A stretch of DNA of 34,236 bases from Actinomycetota bacterium (lineage in GTDB: Bacteria; Actinomycetota; Actinomycetes; S36-B12; UBA10799), in the NCBI GenBank assembly GCA_020636995.1, contig JACJWU010000013.1, positions 1 to 34,236 of the forward strand. Direction: 5' to 3'. The translations under genes were made by a program, and so were the position numbers. Below, one piece after another: positions 7,151 through 15,069 of the stretch (positions within the stretch are counted from its first letter, which is position 1; each line of letters begins with the position of its first letter). The notes under the pieces were generated by a model that was given only the letters and a program-made list of their open reading frames with translations, was not told the origin of the DNA and made no database searches.

Positions 7151-7930
7151 GTGAACAGGTCGTTGGTCTTCATCCACGGCCGATGGGCGCAGAGCGGCGA
7201 CTGGGTAGGTGCCATCAACACCGGCCTCGAGTCCGCGGGCCGGGACCAGCTGACCGAGGACGTCGACATCGTCGAGGTCGACTACGCCGATGTGCTCCAT
7301 GACGTGCTCGCCTCGATGCCCGAGCGGGAAATCGAAGTCACCGAGCCCTCTCCGAACTACCACCGTCACCAACGCATGGTGCGCCTGTCCATGCACCCGT
7401 TCACCACCCGGCCGACGAGCCCCTACGACTTCTTCCCCAAGGAGTGGGTCACGCGGTTCCTCATGAGCCGGATGCCGGAGATCCAGCGGTACCGCGCGAA
7501 CCCACAGGTGCGCGCTGCGGTGCGGGCGAGTTGCCTCGAGCAGCTGCCGAAGGGCGACCTGCTGATCGTGGGGCACAGCCTCGGCGCAGTCGTCGCCTAC
7601 GACCTGCTGCACTACCTGCCGAAGGACACCCACGTTGAGCTGCTGCTCACGATCGGCAGCCCGATGGCGCGACGGCCGTGGCGCGAGACGTTGCAGGAGT
7701 TCCGTGGCCGCTTCCCGACCAGCACCGTGACCACATGGGTGAACCTCGTCAACAAGGGCGACTGGGTGACGGCCGGGGACGGGATCCACCTCTGGTACCC
7801 GCAGGCCATCGACACGTTCGCCAGCCTGGGCCTCGGAATGCACGGCGAGACCCACTACCTCGCGAGCCAGCCCGCTGGGGTGGCGATCGGCGACGCCCTC
7901 ACCCGCGCACAGACCCGGACCCACCGATGA
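7151..7930 (+). CDS. Alpha/beta hydrolase (GHSLG serine hydrolase)
   Basis: A 259-residue hydrolase. It opens with the oxyanion strand 'SLVFIHGRW' and has the nucleophile elbow 'LLIVGHSLGAVVAYDLL' with Ser143; 'VNLVNKGDWVTAGDG' and 'GMHGETHYLAS' near the end look like the acid and histidine regions (Asp in NKGDWV or AGDG, His in GETHYL). A substrate-lid insertion (about 60-115) contains 'RHQRMVRLSMHPFTTRP'. The fold resembles esterases/lipases acting on small esters; substrate unknown. Start GTG 7151 is chosen for the TACAGT hexamer six bases upstream; an earlier GTG at 7124 falls inside hairpin E2b. The stop overlaps the next start in an ATGA, so it is coupled to the nitrilase-family gene. 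Confidence 0.82.
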   Translation: MNRSLVFIHGRWAQSGDWVGAINTGLESAGRDQLTEDVDIVEVDYADVLHDVLASMPEREIEVTEPSPNYHRHQRMVRLSMHPFTTRPTSPYDFFPKEWVTRFLMSRMPEIQRYRANPQVRAAVRASCLEQLPKGDLLIVGHSLGAVVAYDLLHYLPKDTHVELLLTIGSPMARRPWRETLQEFRGRFPTSTVTTWVNLVNKGDWVTAGDGIHLWYPQAIDTFASLGLGMHGETHYLASQPAGVAIGDALTRAQTRTHR

Positions 7931-8649
7931 GAGTCGCCGCCCTGGGGATCGACTGCTCGGACCCCGACACCACGTGGCACACGGTCACACAGATCCCCGA
8001 GGTGGACCTGGTGGTTCTGCCGGAGTTGGCGTTCATGCCGTGGCTGTGCGCCACGCGGGAGGTCGATCCGGTCGCCTGGGCCCGCGCCGCCGAGGAGCAG
8101 CACCTCGAGCGCCTGGCCGACATCCCCGCCAGGGTGGTCGTCGGCACGCGTGCCAACGGGCGGCTCAACGAGGCGTTCGCCTTCACCGCCGACACCGGCT
8201 TGCAGGTCCTGCACCAGAAGACCTATCTGCCCGACGAGGAGGGATTCTGGGAGGCGAGTTGGTACGACCGCGGCCCGGTTTCCTTCCAGGTGATCGATAC
8301 CCCGGCCGGTCGGGTCGGGACGAGCGTGTGCACCGAGATGTGGTTCACCCAGCACGCCTTCGCCGGCGCGGACATCATCGCCGTGCCGCGGGCCACCCCC
8401 ATCGAGACCACCGAGAAATGGCTGGCCGGCGGGATGGCCCACGCGGTGACCTCTGGGGCCTTCTGCGTCTCCAGCAACCGCTCGGAGGCCGTGTCAGGGA
8501 CGACCATGGGCGGCGCCGGATGGATCGCCGACCCGGACGGCACCATGCTGGCGGTGACCTCGGCCGTGCAGCCGGTCATCGTCGCCGACCTCGACCTCGA
8601 GGTCGCCCGGACCGCGAAGTCCACCTACCCGCGCTACGTGGAGCGGTGA
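7927..8649 (+). CDS. Carbon-nitrogen hydrolase (nitrilase superfamily amidase)
   Basis: A 240-residue enzyme with the full nitrilase triad: Glu33 in 'VVLPELAF', Lys98 in 'HQKTYLPDEEGFWE' and Cys135 in 'GTSVCTEMWF'. The conserved second Glu follows in 'DEEGFWE'. Superfamily members hydrolyse amides or ureides (omega-amidase, N-carbamoyl amidase, NAD synthetase glutaminase domains and others). At 240 residues it is a short, single-domain member. The start ATG overlaps the upstream hydrolase stop by four bases, suggesting that the two hydrolases act in the same pathway. The exact substrate is not readable. Confidence 0.87.
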   Translation: MRVAALGIDCSDPDTTWHTVTQIPEVDLVVLPELAFMPWLCATREVDPVAWARAAEEQHLERLADIPARVVVGTRANGRLNEAFAFTADTGLQVLHQKTYLPDEEGFWEASWYDRGPVSFQVIDTPAGRVGTSVCTEMWFTQHAFAGADIIAVPRATPIETTEKWLAGGMAHAVTSGAFCVSSNRSEAVSGTTMGGAGWIADPDGTMLAVTSAVQPVIVADLDLEVARTAKSTYPRYVER

Positions 8650-8671
8650 CGCCCAGACACCCACACCCCCG

Positions 8672-8688
8672 GCCCACCACCTGTGGGC
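8672..8688. terminator. Short GC hairpin before ppdK
   Basis: GCCCAC (8672-8677), loop CACCT, GTGGGC (8683-8688), 23 bases after the nitrilase stop. It has a small perfect stem and no T tract; a weak terminator for the two-gene hydrolase unit at best. Confidence 0.35.
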
Positions 8689-8775
8689 GCCCGGTCGGCC
8701 GCTGTTCGCGTACCCACCCCCGGTACTTCACCCAATGACCTACGAAGGGTTGCCTTGCGCGGCAGAATGGGACCC

Positions 8776-11484
8776 ATGACGGAAAAGATGGTGTACGCGT
8801 TCTCTGAAGGCAACAAGGACCTCAAGGACCTGCTTGGCGGCAAGGGTGCCAACCTCGCCGAGATGACGAATCTGGGGCTGCCGGTGCCGCCGGGGTTCAC
8901 CATCACCACTGAGGCCTGTCGTGACTACCTCGTCACCGGCGCCATGTCGAAAGATCTGCTCTCGCAGGTGCGCTCGAGCCTCGACGCGCTCGAGGAACAG
9001 ATGGGCCGCACGCTCGGCGACCCCGAGAACCCCCTACTGCTCTCAGTGCGGTCGGGCGCCAAGTTCTCCATGCCGGGGATGATGGAGACGGTCCTCAACA
9101 TCGGTCTCAACGACGAGTCCGTCCACGGCCTCGCCGCCCAGTCCGGCAACGACCGGTTCGCCTGGGACTCCTACCGTCGGCTCATCCAGATGTTCGGCAA
9201 GACCGTGCTCGACCTCGACGGTGAACTGTTCGCCGACGCCCTGGCCGAGGTCATGGTCGAGTCGGGCGTCAGCTCCGACGTCCAGATCCCCGCCGACGCG
9301 CTGAAGGGTCTCGTGAAGCGCTACGAGGACATCATCACCAGCCACGGCATGCACTTCCCGCAGGATCCGCGCGACCAACTGCTCGGCGCCATCGAAGCCG
9401 TCTTCCGTTCCTGGAACACCCCGCGCGCCCAGCTGTACCGCCGCCAGGAGCGCATCCCGAACGACCTCGGCACGGCGGTCAACGTGCAGGCGATGGTCTT
9501 CGGCAACTCCGGCGAGCACTCCGGCACCGGGGTGGCGTTCACCCGCGACCCGGCCACCGGTGCGCCCGGCGTGTACGGCGACTACCTGGAATCGGCGCAG
9601 GGCGAGGACGTGGTCTCCGGCATCCGCAACACGCTGGCGCTGTCCGACCTCGCCGAGCTCGAGCCCGGGCCGTACGCCGAACTCATGGAGATCATGACGA
9701 CGCTGGAGAACCACTACCGCGACCTGTGCGACATCGAGTTCACGATCGAGCGTGGCAAGCTCTGGATGCTGCAGACCCGTGTCGGCAAGCGCACCGCCGC
9801 GGCCGCGTTCCGCATCGCGGTGCAGTTGGTGGACGAGGGCCTGATCGACATGGACGAGGCTGTACGCCGCGTCTCCGGCCCACAGCTCGGCATGCTGATG
9901 TTCCCGCAGTTCGACCACGCGCACGCCCCCAAGTCCGCCGCGAAGGGGACCGCGGCGTCCCCGGGTGCTGCGGTGGGCAAGATCGTGTTCGACTCCGAGG
10001 CCGCCGTGGCCGCAGCCGCCGAGGGTAAGCAGGTCATCCTCGTACGCCGCGAGACCAACCCCGACGACCTGCCCGGCATGGTCGCCGCGGCCGGCATCCT
10101 CACCACCCGCGGCGGCAAGACCTCCCACGCGGCCGTGGTCGCCCGCGGCATGGGAAAGACCGCTGTGTGCGGTACCGAGTCCATCGAGATCGACAGCGTC
10201 GCACGCACGTTGACCTTCCCGGACGGCAAGCGCCTCGTGGAGGGACAGGTCATCTCGATCGACGGCTCCACCGGCGAGGTCTTCGACGGCGAGGTCGAGG
10301 TCCGGCCCTCTCCGGTGGTCGAGTACTTCGACGCCGGTATCGATGCCGCCCTCGACGACGCGGACGCGGCGACCACCGACCTGGTCAATGCCGTGGACCG
10401 GATCATGCGCCACTCCGACGAGAACCGCCGCCTCCTGGTGCGCGCCAACGCCGACACCCCGGAGGACGCCGCGCGCGGTCGCCGCATGGGCAGCCAAGGC
10501 ATCGGCCTGTGCCGCACGGAGCACATGTTCCTGGGTGACCGCAAGCAGTACGTCGAGAAGTTGATCCTCGCCGAGAGCGACGAGGAGCGCGAGGAGGCAC
10601 TGGCTGAACTGCTGCCCCTGCAGCGCAAGGACTTCATCCGGATCCTCGAGGTGATGGACGGGCTGCCCGTCACGATCCGCCTGCTCGACCCGCCGCTGCA
10701 CGAGTTCCTCCCCGACCTCACCGAACTGTCGGTGCGGGTGGCCGTTGCCGAGGAGCAGGGCAAGCCCAACGAGGCCGACCTGCGCCTGCTGCGCGCGGTG
10801 CGCCGTCTGCACGAGTCCAACCCGATGCTCGGGCTGCGCGGTGTGCGGCTCGGCCTGGTGGTGCAGGGCCTGTTCGCGCTGCAGGTGCGCGCCATCGCGG
10901 AGGCCGCATGCTTCCGCCAGCGCCTCGGCGGCGACCCGCAGGCCGAGATCATGATCCCGCTGGTCGGCTCGGTGCACGAACTCGAGCTCATCATCGACGA
11001 GGCCTCGCAGGTCCTCGCCGACGTGGCCAGCAAGCACGGCTGCACGCTGCGCTTCCCGATCGGCACGATGATCGAGTTGCCGCGTGCGGCCCTGACCGCC
11101 GGTGAGATCGCGAAGAGTGCCGAGTTCTTCTCCTTCGGCACCAACGACCTGACCCAGACCACCTGGGGCTTCAGCCGCGATGACGTCGAGGCCGGGTTCT
11201 TCTCGCTGTACCTCGACAAGGGCGTGTTCGGGGTCTCCCCGTTCGAGAGCATCGACGAGGAGGGTGTCGGCCGGCTGGTCGACATCGCCTCGACCGAGGG
11301 CCGCGAGGTGCGGCCCGACCTGCACCTCGGGGTGTGCGGCGAACACGGCGGCGACCCGCAGTCAGTGCACTTCTTCCACAACGTGGGCCTGGACTACGTG
11401 TCCTGCTCGCCGTTCCGGGTCCCGGTGGCCCGGCTGGAAGCGGCGCGCGCGTCGCTGGGCATGACCAGTTCGGACATGCGCTAA
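8776..11484 (+). CDS. ppdK: Pyruvate phosphate dikinase
   Basis: A 902-residue enzyme that interconverts pyruvate + ATP + Pi with PEP + AMP + PPi. Domain order is typical: N-terminal ATP-grasp (KDLLGGKGANLAEMTNLGLPVPPGFTI; SVRSGAKFSMPGMMETVLNIG), central phosphohistidine domain with His451 in 'TRGGKTSHAAVVARGMG', and C-terminal PEP/pyruvate TIM barrel with 'GIGLCRTEHMF', 'SFGTNDLTQTTWGFSRDD' and Cys854 in 'LGVCGEHGGDP'. Length matches bacterial PPDK. Start ATG 8776 follows CAGAAT by seven bases (leaderless pattern); frame-open sequence upstream to 8683 is non-coding in character. No PPDK regulatory protein lies alongside. In actinobacteria the enzyme may serve gluconeogenesis or PPi-linked glycolysis; direction cannot be told. 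Confidence 0.97.
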   Translation: MTEKMVYAFSEGNKDLKDLLGGKGANLAEMTNLGLPVPPGFTITTEACRDYLVTGAMSKDLLSQVRSSLDALEEQMGRTLGDPENPLLLSVRSGAKFSMPGMMETVLNIGLNDESVHGLAAQSGNDRFAWDSYRRLIQMFGKTVLDLDGELFADALAEVMVESGVSSDVQIPADALKGLVKRYEDIITSHGMHFPQDPRDQLLGAIEAVFRSWNTPRAQLYRRQERIPNDLGTAVNVQAMVFGNSGEHSGTGVAFTRDPATGAPGVYGDYLESAQGEDVVSGIRNTLALSDLAELEPGPYAELMEIMTTLENHYRDLCDIEFTIERGKLWMLQTRVGKRTAAAAFRIAVQLVDEGLIDMDEAVRRVSGPQLGMLMFPQFDHAHAPKSAAKGTAASPGAAVGKIVFDSEAAVAAAAEGKQVILVRRETNPDDLPGMVAAAGILTTRGGKTSHAAVVARGMGKTAVCGTESIEIDSVARTLTFPDGKRLVEGQVISIDGSTGEVFDGEVEVRPSPVVEYFDAGIDAALDDADAATTDLVNAVDRIMRHSDENRRLLVRANADTPEDAARGRRMGSQGIGLCRTEHMFLGDRKQYVEKLILAESDEEREEALAELLPLQRKDFIRILEVMDGLPVTIRLLDPPLHEFLPDLTELSVRVAVAEEQGKPNEADLRLLRAVRRLHESNPMLGLRGVRLGLVVQGLFALQVRAIAEAACFRQRLGGDPQAEIMIPLVGSVHELELIIDEASQVLADVASKHGCTLRFPIGTMIELPRAALTAGEIAKSAEFFSFGTNDLTQTTWGFSRDDVEAGFFSLYLDKGVFGVSPFESIDEEGVGRLVDIASTEGREVRPDLHLGVCGEHGGDPQSVHFFHNVGLDYVSCSPFRVPVARLEAARASLGMTSSDMR

Positions 11485-11498
11485 CACCACACATCAAC

Positions 11499-11540
11499 TG
11501 CTGCGCGGTGACGGACCATCGAATCCGTCACCGCGCAGCA
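11499..11540. terminator. Perfect 17-base hairpin E3 after ppdK
   Basis: TGCTGCGCGGTGACGGA (11499-11515) and TCCGTCACCGCGCAGCA (11524-11540) are exact reverse complements with an eight-base loop. It lies 14 bases past the ppdK stop and could end that transcript, though no T tract follows. The arm word GAGTGCTGCGCGGT (minus strand, right arm) differs by one base from GAGTGCTGCACGGT of repeat E4, on the other side of the next gene. Confidence 0.75.
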
Positions 11541-11569
11541 CTCAACAGGCGATGCCCCCGGCTCGTCCC

Positions 11570-11575
11570 TACCCT
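11570..11575 (+). promoter_or_regulatory. -10 element, leaderless promoter
   Basis: TACCCT, seven bases before the ATG at 11583. Confidence 0.5.
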
Positions 11576-11582
11576 CGGAGCC

Positions 11583-12809
11583 ATGCCCGAGATCCAGTCC
11601 CTCTTCGACGCCGGCGACTACGACACCCTCATCGCCACCCTTCGCACACAGGTCACCGACGACCCCCGCACACTCACCGACCCGACGGTCAAGAAGTGGC
11701 TCGGGCTGCGCTGGCGCGACCTGTTCCTCAAGGCCGCCATGACCGACGAGGCGGCGCTCGCGGAACTGCGCAAGCTCCCTGGGCCATTGCGCCACCTGCC
11801 GGTCAAGGGCAAGGCCGACCCCGACCTGCGCAAGGCGATGGCCAACCGGTTCCTCAAGGACCTCACGACGTTGGACTGGACGGTCGACCTGCCCGATGCG
11901 CAGTACGACGAGATCCGCAACAGCGCCCTGCTCCTGGTCCCCGGCATGCTCACCGGGCTGCTGCATCCGGGCGCACACGCCTTCCCGACCGAAGCCGACG
12001 AACTGCAGGCGGAGCGGGGGTGGCGGTACTACCGGTGCGACGCACACACCCTGCGCGGATGCGACGCGAACGGCGCCGACATCATCGAGACCCTCGACGA
12101 GGGGCTCGTCTACGACATGGCCTCGCGTGAGCGCATCAACGTTGATCCCCCCACCAAGGTCTGGATGCTGGGCTACAGCAAGGGCGGCCCGGACATCATC
12201 CACTTCCTCGTGAACCACCCCGAATACGTGGATCGCGTCCAGGCGGTGTTCAGTTGGGCCGGCGCGATGGGCGGTTCATACACCGCCGACACGATCTACA
12301 GCCAGATCAAGGACATGGACGTCAAGTCGTCCACCGACAAGCTGTCGCAGGTGCTGTCCATGGTCAACCCTTCCGTGGTCTCCGCCGCAGGCCTGCGGCG
12401 CATGGACGAGTACGACGTCATCGGCGCGTTCCACGACCTGCAGACCACGACCAGCGAGCAGTACATCGCCGACCACGCGGCCTACCTCGACGACCTCGGG
12501 ATCCCGTTCTTCTCGGTCGCCGGCGCGACGACCCCGATGGAGGTCCCCAACTTCCAGTTCGCCGACACGGTCCGGATGACCAAGTACGACGCGAATAACG
12601 ACATGCAGTTGACGCAGAAGCAGGCCTCGCTTCCGATCGCGATGTCGACGCGGGTTGCGATGCTGCACGGTCACCATTGGGACATCGCCTACGCCCCGTT
12701 CCCTGCGCAGATGCGCGCGGCGAGCCCCAACCTTGACCACCCGTTCCCGAAGAAGGCCGCGCTGATCGCGAACTGGGAGTTGCTCGCCGAGATCGGCGTC
12801 ATCGACTGA
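11583..12809 (+). CDS. Serine hydrolase, alpha/beta-hydrolase-like (GYSKGG)
   Basis: A 408-residue cytoplasmic protein. A helical N-terminal part (about 1-115, 'FDAGDYDTLIATLRTQVTDDP') precedes a hydrolase core: 'SALLLVPGMLTGLLHPGAHAF' (strand and oxyanion region), 'VWMLGYSKGGPDIIHFLVNHPE' with nucleophile Ser199 in GYSKGG, and 'VAMLHGHHWDIAYAPF' near the end, a likely catalytic His. GxSxGG with Lys inside the elbow is seen in some lipase-like hydrolases. Substrate unknown. Start ATG 11583 has TACCCT seven bases upstream. The gene is bracketed by related repeat elements E3 (upstream) and E4 (downstream). Confidence 0.75.
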   Translation: MPEIQSLFDAGDYDTLIATLRTQVTDDPRTLTDPTVKKWLGLRWRDLFLKAAMTDEAALAELRKLPGPLRHLPVKGKADPDLRKAMANRFLKDLTTLDWTVDLPDAQYDEIRNSALLLVPGMLTGLLHPGAHAFPTEADELQAERGWRYYRCDAHTLRGCDANGADIIETLDEGLVYDMASRERINVDPPTKVWMLGYSKGGPDIIHFLVNHPEYVDRVQAVFSWAGAMGGSYTADTIYSQIKDMDVKSSTDKLSQVLSMVNPSVVSAAGLRRMDEYDVIGAFHDLQTTTSEQYIADHAAYLDDLGIPFFSVAGATTPMEVPNFQFADTVRMTKYDANNDMQLTQKQASLPIAMSTRVAMLHGHHWDIAYAPFPAQMRAASPNLDHPFPKKAALIANWELLAEIGVID

Positions 12810-12820
12810 CCCTTCCGCCT

Positions 12821-12944
12821 ACCGCGAGTGCTGCACGGTTGCTGCCCGCCCACCGCGAGTGCTGCACGGTTGCTGATTCCCTGCCCCGAAATCAACAACG
12901 GCGCAACACTCGTCGGGCAAGCACCGCAACGACGCAACACTCAC
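12821..12944. repeat. Nested double inverted repeat E4 (left-left-right-right)
   Basis: Two exact 24-base direct copies (12821-12844 and 12852-12875, period 31) containing GAGTGCTGCACGGTTGCTG are followed by two diverged inverted copies, CAACAACGGCGCAACACTCG (12893-12912) and GCAACGACGCAACACTCAC (12926-12944). The last overlaps the stop codon of the gamma-glutamyltransferase gene (12941-12943). Convergent genes flank it, so it may act as a bidirectional terminator, but a duplicated arm on each side is unusual. It is the same sequence family as E3. Confidence 0.8.
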
Positions 12945-14281
12945 AGCCGACCGGTGTGACCGCCCCGGCGGGCGTCGGCCGCCGCCTCCCCATCGCTGGA
13001 CACCGCGTGCACTCCCCCGAAGTAGAAGTCCTTGTGCCGCCAGTGCGAGACCGGTTCCGGCAGCGCCGCCACCTCGGCGGCCGGGAAGCCCGGCTCGATC
13101 TGCACCACACGCGCGTTGTCGAGGTGGATGCGCGGGGCATCGATGGCCTCCTGCAACGGCACGCCCCTCAGCAGCCCGCCGATCGTGCGGGTCATCGCGC
13201 TGCGGATGCGTTCGCTGCCACCGGTCCCGAGCGCCGTCACCACACCGTCGCGCACCACCAAGCTCGGCGCCATCATCGACCGGATCCGTGACCCCACCTG
13301 CGCGACGTGGCCGTCCGGGTGAAGGTCGCTCTCGCCCATCATGTTGTTCAACTGCACGCCGGTGTCCCCGAGCATGACCCCGGAGCAACTGCCGTTGGAG
13401 ACCGTCATCGCCACGGTCTGCACACCGTCGGTGACGCTGATGTGCGTGGTCCCCCGCACCGAGGTGGGCGCCAGGGTCTTGTTGTGATCGGTGGCGTCGC
13501 GCAACGCCTCGAGCAGGTCGAGGGCCGTCGGTCGGTCCGGAAGGTCCGCAAGGGCGTGCGCGATGATCGACCCACCCAACGACGGCGGAGGATTCGTGAA
13601 CAGCGTCCCGCCGGGCAGGTCCACGGTCAGCGGCTCGCGTTCATAGACGGTGTAGGCGGCGAGGTCGCCGGCATGCAACGGCCCTTCGGCAGGCAACGCG
13701 GACAGTCCTGCGGCGACCTCATCGAGGAAGTGGGCGTACGCCGGATTGCGCATCACGTCCCCTTCGACGAGCAGTCGCCCGCCGGGTGCGTAGATCGCCG
13801 CCGCCTCCGGCGTTGACGTGACGATGGGCCCGATCAACTGCAGCACCAAGGCCTGCTCCGCGGTCATCGCGGCACCTGCGTGGACCAGCGCCTGGGCAGG
13901 CGCAAGCATCGCGGCGCGTTCCATCCGCCCGTGCGCGGCGTGTGCGTGCACCAACCCCGCGAGCACGCCGGGCACCGCAACCGTGGACGGCCCGATGCTG
14001 AAGTCCTGATGCGCTCCGGAGAATTCCACGGTGACCACCTCGTGCGAGGTGCTCTCATGCGGGGTGGGTACGGCGGCGAAGAAGTCGATCAGGCGGGTCG
14101 TGCCATCCGGATCGCGCACCATCATGAACCCACCTCCGGCAAGGCTGGCCAACCCGGGTTCGGTGACCGGCATCGCGAAGGCCGCCGATACTGCGGCGTC
14201 GACGGCGTTGCCGCCCGCGGCGAGCACGGCCATGGCCACCTCGACCGTTCCGGGAGCTCCGGCCGCCACCGCTGCGCGCAT
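12941..14281 (-). CDS. Gamma-glutamyltransferase family protein, no signal peptide
   Basis: A 446-residue Ntn-hydrolase of the gamma-glutamyltranspeptidase family. N-terminal signature 'GGNAVDAAVSAAFAMPVTEPGLASLAGGGFMMV' and the autoprocessing site 'VRGTTHISVTD', where Thr278 would become the N-terminal nucleophile of the small subunit; 'GTGGSERIRSAM' supplies the oxyanion region. It is shorter than secreted Ggt (about 550-580) and has no signal peptide, so it should act in the cytoplasm; related cytosolic members cleave gamma-glutamyl or oxamate-like amides. Start ATG 14281 follows TAGCCT (minus strand, 14293-14288) by six bases. Its stop lies inside repeat E4. Confidence 0.87.
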   Translation of the reverse strand: MRAAVAAGAPGTVEVAMAVLAAGGNAVDAAVSAAFAMPVTEPGLASLAGGGFMMVRDPDGTTRLIDFFAAVPTPHESTSHEVVTVEFSGAHQDFSIGPSTVAVPGVLAGLVHAHAAHGRMERAAMLAPAQALVHAGAAMTAEQALVLQLIGPIVTSTPEAAAIYAPGGRLLVEGDVMRNPAYAHFLDEVAAGLSALPAEGPLHAGDLAAYTVYEREPLTVDLPGGTLFTNPPPSLGGSIIAHALADLPDRPTALDLLEALRDATDHNKTLAPTSVRGTTHISVTDGVQTVAMTVSNGSCSGVMLGDTGVQLNNMMGESDLHPDGHVAQVGSRIRSMMAPSLVVRDGVVTALGTGGSERIRSAMTRTIGGLLRGVPLQEAIDAPRIHLDNARVVQIEPGFPAAEVAALPEPVSHWRHKDFYFGGVHAVSSDGEAAADARRGGHTGRL

Positions 14282-14287
14282 GGCTCA

Positions 14288-14293
14288 AGGCTA
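14288..14293 (-). promoter_or_regulatory. -10 element, leaderless promoter
   Basis: TAGCCT on the minus strand, six bases before the ATG at 14281. Confidence 0.5.
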
Positions 14294-14306
14294 GTCGAGC
14301 CACAAC

Positions 14307-14347
14307 GCGTGAATATCTGTCGCCTTAAGGCACAGATCTTCACACGC
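14307..14347. repeat. Palindrome E5 in a divergent promoter region
   Basis: GCGTGAATATCTGTCGCCTT (14307-14326) faces AAGGCACAGATCTTCACACGC's first 20 bases (14327-14346); the core GTGAAtATCTGT / ACAGATcTTCAC pairs with one mismatch and one bulge around a CCTTAAGG centre. Unlike the other hairpins it lies between divergent starts (14281 and 14377), so it cannot be a terminator for either gene and may be an operator. GTGAAGATCTG, read from its right arm on the minus strand, also occurs in the left arm of E8. Confidence 0.55.
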
Positions 14348-14376
14348 CGAGGGGGTGGGCTGCCAGACTCGTCTGC

Positions 14377-15069
14377 GTGCTCAGCCTGTTGGTGTCGCTC
14401 GGCCTGCTCGGTCTTGCCGCCGTGGACCCGGTGGGCATCGCCGTCATGCCGTTGCTGCTGACACAGGCAGACGGCATCCGCCGCAGCGTGTGGTTCCTGA
14501 TCGGCTCGGCGCTGGGTATCACCGCGCTCGGCGTGGTGTTCGCGATCGGGGCCGGTCACGTCATGCTGCGCGTCACGAAGGACTTCCCGTGGTTGGAGCC
14601 GGGGATCGAGATCGCCTGTGGTGTGATCTTTGCGGGTTTCGGCCTCTACCTGTGGTGGCAACGTCGACGCGGCGAACAGGGTCCAGAGGTGTCGGACTCG
14701 CTGCGACGGCGGCTCGACCTCCCCCTGGGCAGCCTGTTCGGCTTCGGGGTGATCCTGGTCATCCTGCAGAGCCTGCTGGACGTCGTGTTCATCGTGGCGA
14801 TGGTCAACGTCGGCGCGAAGAACCTCCCCGTGTTCGAGGTCGTGGTGGCGGTGCTCGTCTACGCCACCGCAGCTTTGGCCGTGCAGATCGCCATCGTCGC
14901 GGCCTACGCCTGGGCCGGACCGGAACGGCGGGCACGGGTCGCCGACACGGTGACGGCCTGGCTGGACCGCTACGGTCAATTGGCCGCGATCGTCGCGGCG
15001 ATCGGCGTCGGTGCGGTACTGGTCGCCAGTGGGGTGAGCGCCCTCAACGGGGGTCCGAGCCTGGGTTGA
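14377..15069 (+). CDS. GAP/Sap-family (LysE-superfamily) membrane protein
   Basis: A 230-residue protein with six predicted membrane helices: 'LSLLVSLGLLGLAAVDPVGIAVMPLLL', 'VWFLIGSALGITALGVVFAIGAG', 'IEIACGVIFAGFGLYLWW', 'GFGVILVILQSLLDVVFIVAMV', 'VFEVVVAVLVYATAALAVQIAIVAAYAW' and 'LAAIVAAIGVGAVLVASG'. The early Asp-Pro in helix 1 and three-plus-three layout fit GAP/Sap proteins, linked in mycobacteria to glycolipid export, within the LysE superfamily. Substrate unknown. Start GTG 14377 follows CAGACT by seven bases. Its last 26 bases overlap the 3' end of the convergent vapC. Confidence 0.75.
   Translation: MLSLLVSLGLLGLAAVDPVGIAVMPLLLTQADGIRRSVWFLIGSALGITALGVVFAIGAGHVMLRVTKDFPWLEPGIEIACGVIFAGFGLYLWWQRRRGEQGPEVSDSLRRRLDLPLGSLFGFGVILVILQSLLDVVFIVAMVNVGAKNLPVFEVVVAVLVYATAALAVQIAIVAAYAWAGPERRARVADTVTAWLDRYGQLAAIVAAIGVGAVLVASGVSALNGGPSLG

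Noticed and set aside
6332..7924. Minus-strand frame of 530 codons across csoR, copZ and the hydrolase
   Set aside because: It runs antisense through three clear genes and two hairpins; open only because of high GC.
9043..11346. Long minus-strand reading frame (767 codons) opposite ppdK
   Set aside because: It is antisense to a firmly identified enzyme. Its predicted protein has the Arg/His/Gly-rich, low-diversity look of GC-rich shadow frames and no recognisable motif.
12821..12944. CRISPR-like repeats
   Set aside because: There are only two direct copies on each side, spaced by seven bases on the left, and the second pair is inverted. No spacers of CRISPR length, no leader, no cas genes.
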